Positions 26,401-38,028 of a stretch of 64,000 nucleotides of DNA are shown in pieces. Within the stretch, counting starts at the first letter, position 1. Each line of letters begins with the position of its first letter. The notes beneath the pieces are model-generated. The model was given only the letters and a program-made list of their open reading frames with translations. It had not been told where the DNA came from and did not search any database. The DNA lies in assembly GCA_035999365.1 (NCBI GenBank), contig DASYGT010000050.1, positions 62,001-126,000 on the forward strand. Reading direction: 5' to 3'. The position numbers and the translations under genes are program-made. Source of the stretch: DASYGT01 sp035999365 (GTDB taxonomy: Bacteria > Actinomycetota > Actinomycetes > Mycobacteriales > Jatrophihabitantaceae).

Positions 26401-26634
26401 GTGTCTCGCGTGGTCGTAGATGTCGTGCTGAAACCCGAGATCCTCGATCCGCAGGGCCAGGCCATCGTCGGTGCGCTCGGGCGCCTCGGCATCCACGGCG
26501 TCCGCGACGTTCGGCAAGGCAAACACTTCGAACTCGACGTCGACGACAGCCTGGACGACGAGACGGTCACGAAGCTGGCCGACACCCTGTTGGCCAATCC
26601 GGTGATCGAGAACTTCACCATCCGCCGCGGCTGA
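26401..26634 (+). CDS. purS: FGAM synthase subunit PurS
   Basis: PurS is the small dimeric bridge of the three-part FGAM synthase with PurQ and PurL. The 77-residue protein has the usual form: VVVDVVLKPEILDPQGQAI, GIHGVRDVRQGKHFELDV, and a C-terminal LLANPVIENF. The GTG at 26401 has GGGAG five to six bases upstream. The purQ gene follows after 34 bases. Confidence 0.95.
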   Translation: MSRVVVDVVLKPEILDPQGQAIVGALGRLGIHGVRDVRQGKHFELDVDDSLDDETVTKLADTLLANPVIENFTIRRG

Positions 26635-26656
26635 CCCGGGTGTGGTGTGGGGCCGG

Positions 26657-26668
26657 TAGCCTGGACGG
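26657..26668 (+). promoter_or_regulatory. -10 box of a possible leaderless promoter for purQ
   Basis: TAGCCT (26657-26662) and six bases precede the GTG at 26669. It may give purQL a promoter separate from that of purS. Confidence 0.4.
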
Positions 26669-27336
26669 GTGGCTGTGCGCGTCGGTGTCGTGACGTTTCC
26701 AGGAAGTTTGGACGACCGCGACGCGGCCCGGGCGGTACGCGCCGCGGGAGCTGACGCCGTCGCGCTCTGGCATGCCGATCCCGCTCTGCACGATGTCGAT
26801 GCAGTCGTACTTCCCGGCGGGTTCTCCTACGGCGACTACCTGCGGGCCGGTGCTATCGCCCGCTTCGCGCCCGTCATGGAGTCCGTCATCGGTGCGGCGC
26901 ACGACGGACTGCCGGTGCTCGGCATCTGCAATGGGTTCCAGGTGCTGTGTGAGGCCCATCTGCTGCCGGGCGCTCTGCAGCGCAATGCCGCCCGCCGCTT
27001 CGTCTGCACAGAACAGCGCCTGCGCATCGAGAATGCCGCGACGGCGTGGACGAGCGAGTACACCCAGGGCCAGGAGATCGTCATTCCGATCAAGAACATG
27101 GACGGCTTCTACGTCGCTGCTGAGCGAACGCTCGACGAACTCGAAGCCGAGGGACGCGTCGTGGCCCGTTACCTGGACGGGAATCCGAACGGCAGTTACC
27201 GCGACATCGCCGGCGTGTGTAATGCGGCAGGCAATGTCGTCGGACTGATGCCGCACCCCGAGCACGCGATCGACGAACTCACCGGCCCGGGCCGGGACGG
27301 TCTCGGCTTTTTCCTCTCGAGGGTGGGCGTCGCTGC

Positions 27337-27340
<4 letters not shown>
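26669..27340 (+). CDS. purQ: FGAM synthase glutaminase subunit PurQ
   Basis: PurQ hydrolyses glutamine and feeds ammonia to PurL. The 223-residue class I amidotransferase has the nucleophile Cys87 in GICNGFQVL and the His196/Glu198 pair in PHPEHA. The GTG start is at the typical position, since the protein begins RVGVVTFPGSLDDRDA. It overlaps purL by four bases (ATGA). Confidence 0.96.
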
Positions 27341-29699
<2,359 letters not shown>

Positions 29700-29703
<4 letters not shown>

Positions 29704-30470
29704 CCCGCCGTGCGGTGGAGGGACTGGCGGCGTTCCGCGCTCAGGGCACTGCGCTCGTCGAATGGTTTAGCCAGCTGGACGAGGCCCACTTCGCGTTGCC
29801 ATCCGCACTGCCCGGGTGGGACGTGCGGATGCTGCTCGCCCATGTGGTACTGGTCAGTGAGGGCATGTCACGTGGACTCGCGCGACCGACCGACGAAGCG
29901 CCGGTGCCCGCTGCCGAGTACGTCCGTCGTTACCGACGAGACGTGGCGCAGATCGTCGCCTCGACCGAACAGGCAGCAGCGTCGCTGCATCCGGGCGCGC
30001 TCGTCGTGAAACTACGCGACGCGATCGATGCCGTGCCGATCGAGGTCGAAGCCGCCCAGGCCGTGATCGGTGGCCGTGGGCCGATCACTGCACTGGACTG
30101 GATCACCACCCGCATCGTCGACGTCGTCGTGCACTGCGACGACCTGTCTCGCTCACTTCCGCAGCTCGCGGGGGTGCCACTGCATCGCGCAGCGCTGGCT
30201 GCCGCGACGCGCGGCCTCGCCGAGATCCTCGCCGTCCAGGCTCCGGGCCGGTCGGTCGAGGTGCGCGTGCCGCCGTTCGTTGCGGTTCAGGCGATTTCCG
30301 GCCCGCGGCACACCAGGGGCACCCCGTCGAACGTCGTCGAGACCGACGCGGTGACGTGGCTGCGTCTGGCCACGGGCCGACTCGACTTCGGGGATGGGGT
30401 CGCCGCGGGTGCGGTCCGGGCGGACGGCAGCCGAAGCGATCTGCGCGGGTACCTCCCGCTGCTGTCCTAG
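29700..30470 (+). CDS. Maleylpyruvate isomerase-like/sterol carrier-type protein
   Basis: The 256-residue protein has an N-terminal DinB-like (MDMPI) helical domain (WFSQLDEAHFALPSALPGWDVRMLLAHVVLVSEG) with the His that usually binds metal, a second helical part (DWITTRIVDVVVHCDDLSRSL), and a C-terminal SCP2-like domain (VEVRVPPFVAVQAISGPRHTRGTPSNVVETDAVTWLRLA). Families of this kind are annotated as mycothiol-dependent isomerase-like or sterol-carrier family proteins. It starts inside the purL stop codon (ATGA), and this place between purL and purF is common in actinobacteria. The role in purine synthesis, if any, is unknown. Confidence 0.8.
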
Positions 30471-30510
30471 CGGCCTCGGCGAGGTGTCCTGCGGCGACTC
30501 TCCAGCCCCG

Positions 30511-30522
30511 TACACTGGATGC
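30511..30522 (+). promoter_or_regulatory. -10 box of a probable leaderless promoter for purF
   Basis: TACACT (30511-30516) and six bases precede the GTG at 30523. Confidence 0.55.
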
Positions 30523-32049
30523 GTGGCAGCCTCCCGCGGAGACGGAATGCTCAGTCACGAGCTCCTCCCCGGTGAGAAGGGCCCCCAAGACGCCTGCGGC
30601 GTGTTCGGCGTCTGGGCTCCCGGTGAGCAGGTCGCCAAACTCACCTACTTCGGCCTGTACGCGCTGCAACATCGCGGTCAGGAGGCGGCAGGCATCGCCG
30701 TCAGCGACGGCAGTTCCCTCGTCGTCTACAAGGATCTCGGCCTCGTCTCGCAGGTGTTCGACGAGGCGACGTTGGCCACGCTGCAGGGTCATATCGCCGT
30801 CGGACATACGCGGTACTCGACGACCGGATCGACGACATGGGAAAACGCGCAACCGAGCTTTCGCACCACCTCTGCAGGTACCGGTCTCGCGCTGGGGCAC
30901 AACGGCAACCTGGTGAACACTGCCGAGCTCGCGGCCGCCGCGCGGCTCACCGGCACCGGGGCGGGTGCCATGAGCGCAACCACCGACTCGGACCTGCTGA
31001 CGGCATTGCTCGCCGCACGGCCGGATGTGTCGGTCGAGCAGGCAGCGATGGAGGTGCTGCCCACGTTGCGGGGGGCGTTCTCGCTGGTGTTCATGGACGA
31101 GCACACGCTGTACGCAGCTCGTGATCCGCAGGGCGTCCGACCGCTCGTGCTCGGTCGGCTCGAGCGTGGCTGGATCGTGACGTCGGAGACGGCTGCGCTC
31201 GACATCGTCGGCGCGAGCTTCGTGCGCGAGATCGAGCCCGGTGAACTCATCACGATCGACGAGGACGGCTTGCGTTCGCAGCACTTCGCCGCAGCCGAAC
31301 CCAAGGGCTGCCTGTTCGAGTACGTCTATCTCGCCCGCCCCGACACCACGATCTCCGGGCGCAGCGTGCATTCGGCCCGTGTCGAGGTCGGGCGCCGCCT
31401 GGCGCGCGAGCACCCGGCCGAGGCCGATCTCGTGATCCCCGTTCCCGAGTCGGGAACACCCGCGGCGATCGGCTTCGCCGAGGCGTCCGGGATCCCGTAT
31501 GGCCTGGGCTTGGTGAAGAACTCCTACGTCGGGCGGACGTTCATCCAGCCGTCGCAGACGATCCGGCAGCTCGGTATCCGGCTCAAGCTGAATCCGCTGC
31601 GAGATGTGATCCGCGGCAAGCGGCTGGTGGTCGTCGACGACTCGATCGTTCGCGGCAACACCCAGCGCGCCTTGGTGCGGATGCTCCGCGAGGCCGGGGC
31701 GCTCGAGGTGCACGTTCGTATCTCCTCTCCGCCCGTCAAGTGGCCCTGCTTCTACGGGATCGACTTCGCATCCAAGGCAGAGCTGATCGCCAGCGGACTC
31801 GACACAGACGGCATCCGTGCCTCGATCGGTGCGGACTCCCTCGGCTTCGTCTCACTCGACGGGCTGATCGCCGCCAGCGAGCAGCCGCGAAGCCGACTGT
31901 GCAGTGCGTGCTTCGACGGCAACTACCCGATTCCGCTGCCCGAGGTCGTCGGCAAGCACGTCCTCGAAGGCATCGAGAAGTCGGTCAGTGGTCGCGAGCC
32001 CGAACACATGTCGAGTTTCTCCGCCGAGGATGCGCTGTCGAGACCGTGA
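30523..32049 (+). CDS. purF: Amidophosphoribosyltransferase PurF
   Basis: PurF starts purine synthesis, forming phosphoribosylamine from PRPP and glutamine. From the GTG at 30523 the protein has 508 residues; a short propeptide ends before Cys25 (DACGVFGVW), the N-terminal nucleophile. HNGNLVNT, the PRPP loop VVVDDSIVRGNT near residue 370 and late Cys residues (KWPCFYGIDF, RLCSACF) for an iron-sulfur cluster are present. The GTG start is preferred to the ATG at 30547, although the latter has a GGAG site, because the segment SRGDG-L-H-LLPGEKGPQDACG is conserved in relatives and a -10 box lies six bases upstream. The purM gene follows after seven bases. Confidence 0.95.
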   Translation: MAASRGDGMLSHELLPGEKGPQDACGVFGVWAPGEQVAKLTYFGLYALQHRGQEAAGIAVSDGSSLVVYKDLGLVSQVFDEATLATLQGHIAVGHTRYSTTGSTTWENAQPSFRTTSAGTGLALGHNGNLVNTAELAAAARLTGTGAGAMSATTDSDLLTALLAARPDVSVEQAAMEVLPTLRGAFSLVFMDEHTLYAARDPQGVRPLVLGRLERGWIVTSETAALDIVGASFVREIEPGELITIDEDGLRSQHFAAAEPKGCLFEYVYLARPDTTISGRSVHSARVEVGRRLAREHPAEADLVIPVPESGTPAAIGFAEASGIPYGLGLVKNSYVGRTFIQPSQTIRQLGIRLKLNPLRDVIRGKRLVVVDDSIVRGNTQRALVRMLREAGALEVHVRISSPPVKWPCFYGIDFASKAELIASGLDTDGIRASIGADSLGFVSLDGLIAASEQPRSRLCSACFDGNYPIPLPEVVGKHVLEGIEKSVSGREPEHMSSFSAEDALSRP

Positions 32050-32056
32050 CGACAGC

Positions 32057-33115
32057 ATGAGCACGTACGCCTCCGCGGGCGTCGACATTGCCGCCGGCGA
32101 CCGCGCCGTGGAGTTGATGAAGGCTCACGTTCAGCGCACTGCGCGCCCCGGAGTGCGCGGTGGCATCGGTGGTTTCGCCGGCCTCTTCGATCTCGATCTC
32201 ACTGCCTATCCGCGCCCTGTACTCGCGAGCTCGACGGACGGTGTGGGGACAAAGGTCGCGATCGCACAGGCCCTCGACCGCCACGACACGATCGGGATCG
32301 ATCTGGTGGCCATGGTCGTCGACGACCTCGTGGTCGTGGGTGCAGAGCCACTGTTCCTGAGTGATTACATCGCGACGGGCAAGGTGGTACCCGAGAAGAT
32401 CGCCGCCATCGTGGCCGGTATCGCTGAGGGTTGTGTCCAGGCCGGCTGCGCGCTGGTCGGCGGCGAGACTGCCGAGCATCCGGGACTGATGGGTCCGGAC
32501 GAGTACGACGTATCCGGCACCGGCGTCGGCGTGGTGAACGCCGACGCGATCCTCGGTCCCGGGCGTGTGCAGGAGGGCGATGCGCTGATCGCTCTCGCAT
32601 CGTCCGGGCTGCATGCCAACGGTTATTCGCTCGTCCGCCACGTCCTGCTCGAGCAGGCGAAGCTGAGCCTCGACCTGGTACCGGAGGGGTTCGACGGTCG
32701 TAACCTGGCCGACGAACTGCTCACCCCGACCCGAATCTATGCGCAGGACTGTCTGGCGCTGGCCCGCGAGTGCGGTGCACATGCTTTCGCCCACATCACT
32801 GGCGGTGGGCTCGCCGGCAACCTGAGCCGGGTGCTGCCCGTAGACGCCGATGCCGTGGTCGACCGCAGCACCTGGGCGCCGCCACCCGTATTCGACCTCA
32901 TCCAGCGCAGCGGCGCAGTGTCTGCCGCACAGATGGAACTGACCTTCAATCTCGGCGTCGGCATGATCGCCGTCGTCCCAGGCGCCAGGACGGCCGATGC
33001 GCTCACGCTGTGCGAGCGCCGGGGGCTGCCGGCCTGGCAGCTCGGGAACGTCGAGGCGGGTACGGGCGTGGTGCGGGTTGTGTCGGCATACCGGGGCGCC
33101 GCCAGCCGCTGGTGA
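32057..33115 (+). CDS. purM: Phosphoribosylformylglycinamidine cyclo-ligase PurM
   Basis: PurM (AIR synthetase) closes the imidazole ring using ATP. The 352-residue protein starts TYASAGVDIAAGDRAVELMK, the family start, and carries VLASSTDGVGTKVAIA, DLVAMVVDDLVVVGAEPLFLSDYIATG and ALVGGETAEHPG. The ATG at 32057 is the first in-frame start after purF, so the longer upstream frame is ignored. It is the last gene of the purine run; a hairpin follows at 33150-33187. Confidence 0.96.
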   Translation: MSTYASAGVDIAAGDRAVELMKAHVQRTARPGVRGGIGGFAGLFDLDLTAYPRPVLASSTDGVGTKVAIAQALDRHDTIGIDLVAMVVDDLVVVGAEPLFLSDYIATGKVVPEKIAAIVAGIAEGCVQAGCALVGGETAEHPGLMGPDEYDVSGTGVGVVNADAILGPGRVQEGDALIALASSGLHANGYSLVRHVLLEQAKLSLDLVPEGFDGRNLADELLTPTRIYAQDCLALARECGAHAFAHITGGGLAGNLSRVLPVDADAVVDRSTWAPPPVFDLIQRSGAVSAAQMELTFNLGVGMIAVVPGARTADALTLCERRGLPAWQLGNVEAGTGVVRVVSAYRGAASRW

Positions 33116-33149
33116 TCGCTACCCGGTGATGTTGTGCCAGCAAACAATA

Positions 33150-33187
33150 GGGCGACCCGTCACAGAATAACCGGGTTTGTCGCCCGT
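33150..33187. terminator. Hairpin between purM and the convergent DUF3073 gene
   Basis: GGGCGACCCG pairs with CGGGTTTGTCGCCC, with a small bulge, around a loop of about 12 bases. Because it lies between convergent genes it may serve both. Confidence 0.55.
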
Positions 33188-33190
33188 CGT

Positions 33191-33379
33191 TCAGCTGCCG
33201 TTCGCCGACCAGTCGTCGTCCTGGTCGTCGTACTCCACACCTGGGTCGACCGTGTCGGTCGTCGACGACGGATGAGCGCCGAGTTCTCGTTGCAGGGCTT
33301 CCAAGTCCGTGAATTGGCCGCTGTACTTGAGTTCGCGGGCCACTTTCTGCTGCTTGGCTTTCGCACGGCCGCGCCCCAT
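33191..33379 (-). CDS. DUF3073 family protein
   Basis: A 62-residue protein with the highly conserved actinobacterial start GRGRAKAKQQKVARELKY, followed by an acidic tail (DDQDDDW). The family (DUF3073) is small, basic at its N-terminus, of unknown function, and usually found between purM and bldC, as here. The cytoplasm is the likely place, perhaps bound to nucleic acid by the Lys/Arg head; that is inference. Confidence 0.92.
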   Translation of the reverse strand: MGRGRAKAKQQKVARELKYSGQFTDLEALQRELGAHPSSTTDTVDPGVEYDDQDDDWSANGS

Positions 33380-33686
33380 GGCTCGACCCCCTCGCTCATA
33401 CAGTCATCCGGCGGCAGCTGCGATGCGCTCCAGCCGGGAAAGTTGTCATCGTCGTGCCGCAAGACTACCTCGCGCCTCGGTAGTGCCGCACATGGACTCG
33501 AGTTGTCCACTAGTGCCCGTTTTGCCCACCGCAAAAGGGTCCATACGATCAGCCTGCAGGTTCCTGCATGGCACGAAGTAGACACTTGGGCACTCGGCAT
33601 AGGTCCCAGGGCACATCCTTATGCATACTGGGCACGCCACGCGGAACAGGACTCCGCGTGATGAAACCCCAGAAAGGGACCCCGCG

Positions 33687-33899
33687 ATGACGACACCGCG
33701 TCAGCGTCCGGAATCCGAGCCGCTCCTCACCCCATCCGAGGTCGCCACGCTGTTCCGCGTGGACCCGAAGACGGTGACGCGCTGGGCGAAGGCCGGAAAG
33801 CTCACCTCCATCCGTACCCTCGGCGGGCACCGCCGCTATCGCGAGTCCGAGGTGCGCTCGCTACTGGATGGCAACACCAACGCCACCCTGAGCGCCTGA
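33687..33899 (+). CDS. bldC: BldC-type MerR-like DNA-binding regulator
   Basis: BldC is a one-domain MerR-family protein that binds DNA as head-to-tail oligomers and in Streptomyces holds back entry into development. The 70-residue product matches it almost throughout: LLTPSEVATLFRVDPKTVTRWAKAGKLTSIRTLGGHRRYRESEVRSLL. The ATG at 33687 is preceded by an AAAGGGA element nine bases upstream. A strong hairpin with a T-rich end follows. Its presence in a possibly non-sporulating host is not unusual, since BldC is widespread. Confidence 0.95.
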   Translation: MTTPRQRPESEPLLTPSEVATLFRVDPKTVTRWAKAGKLTSIRTLGGHRRYRESEVRSLLDGNTNATLSA

Positions 33900-33920
33900 C
33901 GCACCACATATGGCTTTTGA

Positions 33921-33957
33921 CGCCGCGCCGAGTCCCTGGGACCCGGCGCGGCGTTTG
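33921..33957 (+). terminator. Intrinsic terminator of bldC
   Basis: CGCCGCGCCG pairs with CGGCGCGGCG, with an inner GTCCC/GGAC extension, then TTTGTT. It lies 22 bases after the bldC stop. Confidence 0.85.
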
Positions 33958-34028
33958 TTATGACCACGCGAATCGGCTTCTTCATCGCACCTGTCCTGCT
34001 AGCGGCCCGGCGTGTTAGCTAGGCAGGT

Positions 34029-35687
34029 ATGGCGACACCGCTGCCGACAGCCCCCTCGTACTCCAACGGCTCCTCGACCACACCGCTTCTTGGTCAGACG
34101 ATCGACGAGAACCTTCGCGCCACCGTCGCGCGATATGGCAACCGCGATGCGGTCGTCGATGTCGCCTCAGCCCGCAGACTCAGCTACGCGGACTTCGACG
34201 CCGCCGTAGATGTGCTCGCGCGGGCGTTGCTCGCCCGCGGCATCGCCCCAGGCGACCGGATGGCGATCTGGGCACCGAACTGCCTCGAATGGCAGCTCGT
34301 GCAATACGCGACGGCCCGAGTGGGGGCGATCCTCGTCACCGTCAACCCCTCATACCGCACTCACGAACTCGAATTCGTCCTGCGGCAGGCCGGCGTGCGC
34401 ACCCTCGTCGCGGCGTCGGCGTTCAAGACGAGCGACTACCGCGCGATGGTCGACGAGGTCCGCCCGGGGCTACCGCAACTCACCGACGTCGTCTACCTCG
34501 ACGATCCCACCTGGGAACTGCTGCTCGCCGACGGTTCGTCGGTCGACGCGACTGCGGTCGCGGAGCGGGCAGCGTGCCTGTCCTTCGACGACCCGATCAA
34601 CATCCAGTACACCTCGGGGACGACGGGCTTCCCGAAGGGGGCGATGCTCAGCCACCACAACATCCTCAACAACGGCTACTTCGTTGGCGAGATCTGCGGC
34701 TACACCGAGGCCGACCGCATTTGCGTACCGGTCCCCTTCTATCACTGCTTCGGCATGGTTATGGGCAATCTGGCCGCCACCAGCCATGGTGCGTGCGTCG
34801 TGATCCCAGCCCCCGGGTTCGACCCCTCAGCCACGCTGGCCGCCGTGGCCGCTGAGCAGTGCACGTCGTTGTACGGCGTGCCGACGATGTTCATCGCCGA
34901 ACTCGACGCATCTGATTTCGGCGACTACGACCTCAGCTCCCTGCGTACGGGCATCATGGCCGGTTCGCCCTGCCCGACCGAGGTGATGAAGCGGGTGATT
35001 GCCGAAATGCACATGGACGAGGTGACCATCTGTTACGGCATGACTGAGACCTCGCCGGTGTCGACGCAAACACGGGCCGATGACTCGTTGGAACGCCGCG
35101 TCTCCAGCGTCGGACGGGTGCACCCGCACGTCGAGGTCAAGGTCGTCGATCCCGATACCGATCTTCTCGTTCCGACTGGGACACCCGGTGAGTTGTGCAC
35201 CAGGGGGTACTCAGTGATGCTCGGCTACTGGGACGAGCCGCAGAAGACGGCGGACGTCCTGCGCAACGGTTGGATGCATACGGGTGACTTGGCGACGATG
35301 GACGAGCAGGGTTACCTGAACATCGTCGGCCGGATCAAGGACATGGTCATCCGGGGCGGCGAGAACATCTACCCACGGGAGATCGAAGAGTTCCTCTACA
35401 CCCATCCGGATGTGGTCGACGCCCAGGTGATCGGCGTCCCGGACGCCCGCTACGGCGAGGAATTGATGGCGTGGGTACGCCTGCGCCAGGGAGCGCCGGT
35501 CCTGACGGCCGACGGACTCCGTGAGTTCTGCGCGGGCAAGCTCGCCCACTACAAGGTCCCCCGCTACGTGCATCTCGTCGACGAGTTCCCGATGACGGTG
35601 ACGGGCAAGGTCCGCAAGGTCGAGATGCGCAGCGCGGCGATCGACCTCCTCGGCCTGGACGAGGTTGCGGCGGCCGAGCACGCCTGA
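34029..35687 (+). CDS. Acyl-CoA synthetase, AMP-binding FadD type
   Basis: The 552-residue enzyme would activate a fatty or carboxylic acid to its CoA thioester by an acyl-adenylate. The phosphate-binding loop YTSGTTGFPKGA lies near residue 195, CYGMTETSP near residue 335, the GWMHTGDLATMD hinge near residue 417 and the catalytic C-terminal Lys in TVTGKVRK near residue 525. The ATG at 34029 has AGGCAGG just upstream. It stands after the bldC terminator and before the MarR gene; a 79-base gap with an operator separates them, so it is likely a single-gene unit. The chain-length preference is unknown. Confidence 0.9.
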   Translation: MATPLPTAPSYSNGSSTTPLLGQTIDENLRATVARYGNRDAVVDVASARRLSYADFDAAVDVLARALLARGIAPGDRMAIWAPNCLEWQLVQYATARVGAILVTVNPSYRTHELEFVLRQAGVRTLVAASAFKTSDYRAMVDEVRPGLPQLTDVVYLDDPTWELLLADGSSVDATAVAERAACLSFDDPINIQYTSGTTGFPKGAMLSHHNILNNGYFVGEICGYTEADRICVPVPFYHCFGMVMGNLAATSHGACVVIPAPGFDPSATLAAVAAEQCTSLYGVPTMFIAELDASDFGDYDLSSLRTGIMAGSPCPTEVMKRVIAEMHMDEVTICYGMTETSPVSTQTRADDSLERRVSSVGRVHPHVEVKVVDPDTDLLVPTGTPGELCTRGYSVMLGYWDEPQKTADVLRNGWMHTGDLATMDEQGYLNIVGRIKDMVIRGGENIYPREIEEFLYTHPDVVDAQVIGVPDARYGEELMAWVRLRQGAPVLTADGLREFCAGKLAHYKVPRYVHLVDEFPMTVTGKVRKVEMRSAAIDLLGLDEVAAAEHA

Positions 35688-35718
35688 AACGAAGTTGCAG
35701 AGCACCACGCGCACGTGA

Positions 35719-35737
35719 TAGTTGTATATAACAACTA
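35719..35737. promoter_or_regulatory. Palindromic MarR-type operator
   Basis: TAGTTGTATATAACAACTA is a perfect 7-5-7 inverted repeat in an AT-rich island, 29 bases before the MarR start codon. Size, symmetry and place fit autoregulation of the marR-exporter pair. Confidence 0.75.
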
Positions 35738-35766
35738 ATTGCATGCCACACGCAAGCAGGTGAGAT

Positions 35767-36318
35767 ATGTCTGTCAGTGCGCCGCCGATCCAGGCCGCCG
35801 ACCGCGCCCCGGGCGCAGCCCCGGCGCGCGATGACGTCGCTGCCGTTGCCGACACCCTCGTCGGGCTGTTCCGCTCCTTCGGGCGGGCGCGGGCCCGCCT
35901 GCTCGCGGCCGCCGCCCACGACGTCGAGTGGTCTGCTCACGTCGTCCTGAAGTGCCTCGCCACTGAGGGTCCGATGCGTTCGAGCGCGCTGGCCGAGTGC
36001 ATCCAGTCCGATCCGTCGACCGTCAGCCGCCAAGTGGCCGCCTTGGTCAGGGACGGATTGCTGGAGCGGCGTGCCGATCCCGTCGACGGTCGCGCGAGCC
36101 TGCTCGTCCCGACGGACAAGGCCGCCGCGGTTCTCGCCGAGCACGACGAGATCCGACTGCAGCATTTCAGTCGCATGTTGCACGACTGGAGCGACCGCGA
36201 CTTGCGACGGTTCGCCTCGCTCCTACAGCGCTTCACGACAGATTTCGACGGAGCCAACCACAGCTGGCTCGAAGAACAAGTTGCGGCCGCTCCAGCGCCG
36301 CAGGAGGAGACGTCCTGA
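35767..36318 (+). CDS. MarR-family transcriptional regulator
   Basis: The 183-residue protein has a winged helix-turn-helix (VLKCLATEGPMRSSALAECIQSDPSTVSRQVAALVRDGLLERRADPVDGRASLLVPTD, given in pieces of the MarR pattern) between helical ends used for dimerisation. It is divergent from nothing; it precedes the exporter gene and overlaps its ATG (TGATG), so both are one operon. The palindrome at 35719-35737 is its probable own operator, released by a drug-like or fatty ligand. Confidence 0.9.
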   Translation: MSVSAPPIQAADRAPGAAPARDDVAAVADTLVGLFRSFGRARARLLAAAAHDVEWSAHVVLKCLATEGPMRSSALAECIQSDPSTVSRQVAALVRDGLLERRADPVDGRASLLVPTDKAAAVLAEHDEIRLQHFSRMLHDWSDRDLRRFASLLQRFTTDFDGANHSWLEEQVAAAPAPQEETS

Positions 36319-38018
36319 TGTCCGCGACCGCGGCTGCACCACCCACGCCCTCACGAGGCGGCGAACTCACCCACAAGCAGATCATGACGATCTTGTCGGG
36401 GTTGATGCTCGGCATGTTCCTCGCCTCGCTCGACCAGATGATCGTGTCCACCGCGATCCGCACGATCGGCGACGACCTGCACGGCCTGTCGGTGCAGGCG
36501 TGGGTCACGACCGGCTTCCTGATCACGTCGACGATATCGACGCCGCTCTACGGCAAGCTGTCCGACATCTACGGCCGCAAGCCGCTGTTCCTCTTCGCAA
36601 TCGGGACATTCATCATCGGCTCCGCACTCTGCGGGCTGTCGACCTCGATGTACATGCTCGCCGCGTTCCGCGCGTTGCAGGGCATCGGTGCAGGTGGTCT
36701 GATGTCGATGGCCCTCGCGATCATGGGCGACATCATTCCGCCGCGGGAGCGCGCTCGCTATCAGGGCTACTTCATGGCGGTCTTCGCGACGTCGAGCGTT
36801 CTCGGTCCGGTTGTCGGCGGCTTCCTCGCCGGTCAGCATCAGATCCTCGGTGTCACCGGATGGCGATGGATCTTCTACGTCAACGTTCCGATCGGCATCC
36901 TCGCGCTCGCCGTCGTGACGCGCGTCCTCAAGGTCGGTCACCGCAGGCTGAACCACCGCATCGACTGGTGGGGTGCACTGGCGTTGGTTGTCGGCCTCGT
37001 GCCGCTGCTGATCATCGCTGAGCAGGGTCGAACCTGGGGCTGGGGATCGCCGGCGGCATATGCCTGCTATCTCGTCGGCATGCTCGGACTCGCGGGATTC
37101 GTCAAGGTCGAGCAGATGATGGGCGACGAGGCGCTGCTCCCGCTACGTATCTTCCGCAACGGCGTGTTCGCGCTCGGATCGGCTCAGTCGTTCATCGTCG
37201 GTATCGGCATGTTCGGCGGCATGGCCTCCATCCCGCTGTATCTGCAGATCGTGAAGGGGGCATCGCCGACCAAGGCCGGCCTGCTGATCCTGCCGATGGT
37301 CGTCGGCATCATGGGCTCCTCCCTCCTCGCCGGGCAGGTGACGGCGCGGACCGGGCACTACCGCAAGTTCCCGATCATCGGCAGCGCCCTTCTCGTCCTG
37401 GGCCTCGTGCTCATGTCACGCGTCGGTGCCGACACGGCGCTGTGGCAGACCGACATCTTCATGTTCACCTTCGGCGCCGGCCTCGGCATGAACATGCAGA
37501 CGCTGGTGCTCGCCATGCAGAACGCCGTCGAGCCGAAGGACATGGGAGTCGCGACTGCATCGGTGACCTTCTTCCGCCAGGTCGGCGGCACGCTGGGCAC
37601 AGCGGTGTTCCTATCGATCCTGTTCTCCTCGGCAGGAAGCCACATCAAGTCCGACTACGCGAAGGCGGCCACGACGCCCGCGTTCCAGGCGGCCGCGCAT
37701 GCACATCCGGATCAGCTGCGCCAGATCACGGGCGGCACGAATCTCAACGACACGTCGTTCCTTCGCAGCATGGACGCCCGGCTGGCGCACCCGTTCCTCA
37801 CCGGCTTTGCCGGCGCGATGGATGTCGTGTTCCTGACCGGCGCCGCCGTACTGGTCATCGCCTTCGTGCTGTCGTGGTTCATGAAGGAAGTGCCGCTGCG
37901 CACCCAGTCAGGGCTGGAGGCGGCGCGCAGCGCTGCGCTCGCAAGCGACGCGGGCGCGGTCGATCCGGGTGGGGCAACGCACGAGCCGGAGCAGGTCGGC
38001 ACGACGCTGACTGGTTAG
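36318..38018 (+). CDS. DHA2-type MFS multidrug exporter
   Basis: The 566-residue protein is a 14-helix major facilitator of the drug:H+ antiporter-2 (EmrB/QacA) family. Seen are LASLDQMIVSTAIRTIGDDL in the first helix, the motif A-type GKLSDIYGRKPLFL near residue 80 and motif C-like VLGPVVGGFLAG near residue 165. The ATG overlaps the marR stop. Close relatives export dyes, antibiotics or metabolites. Translational coupling to a MarR regulator suggests the substrate or a related compound is the inducer. The gamma-glutamyltransferase gene follows after ten bases. Confidence 0.9.
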   Translation: MSATAAAPPTPSRGGELTHKQIMTILSGLMLGMFLASLDQMIVSTAIRTIGDDLHGLSVQAWVTTGFLITSTISTPLYGKLSDIYGRKPLFLFAIGTFIIGSALCGLSTSMYMLAAFRALQGIGAGGLMSMALAIMGDIIPPRERARYQGYFMAVFATSSVLGPVVGGFLAGQHQILGVTGWRWIFYVNVPIGILALAVVTRVLKVGHRRLNHRIDWWGALALVVGLVPLLIIAEQGRTWGWGSPAAYACYLVGMLGLAGFVKVEQMMGDEALLPLRIFRNGVFALGSAQSFIVGIGMFGGMASIPLYLQIVKGASPTKAGLLILPMVVGIMGSSLLAGQVTARTGHYRKFPIIGSALLVLGLVLMSRVGADTALWQTDIFMFTFGAGLGMNMQTLVLAMQNAVEPKDMGVATASVTFFRQVGGTLGTAVFLSILFSSAGSHIKSDYAKAATTPAFQAAAHAHPDQLRQITGGTNLNDTSFLRSMDARLAHPFLTGFAGAMDVVFLTGAAVLVIAFVLSWFMKEVPLRTQSGLEAARSAALASDAGAVDPGGATHEPEQVGTTLTG

Positions 38019-38028
38019 CGTCCTCGAC

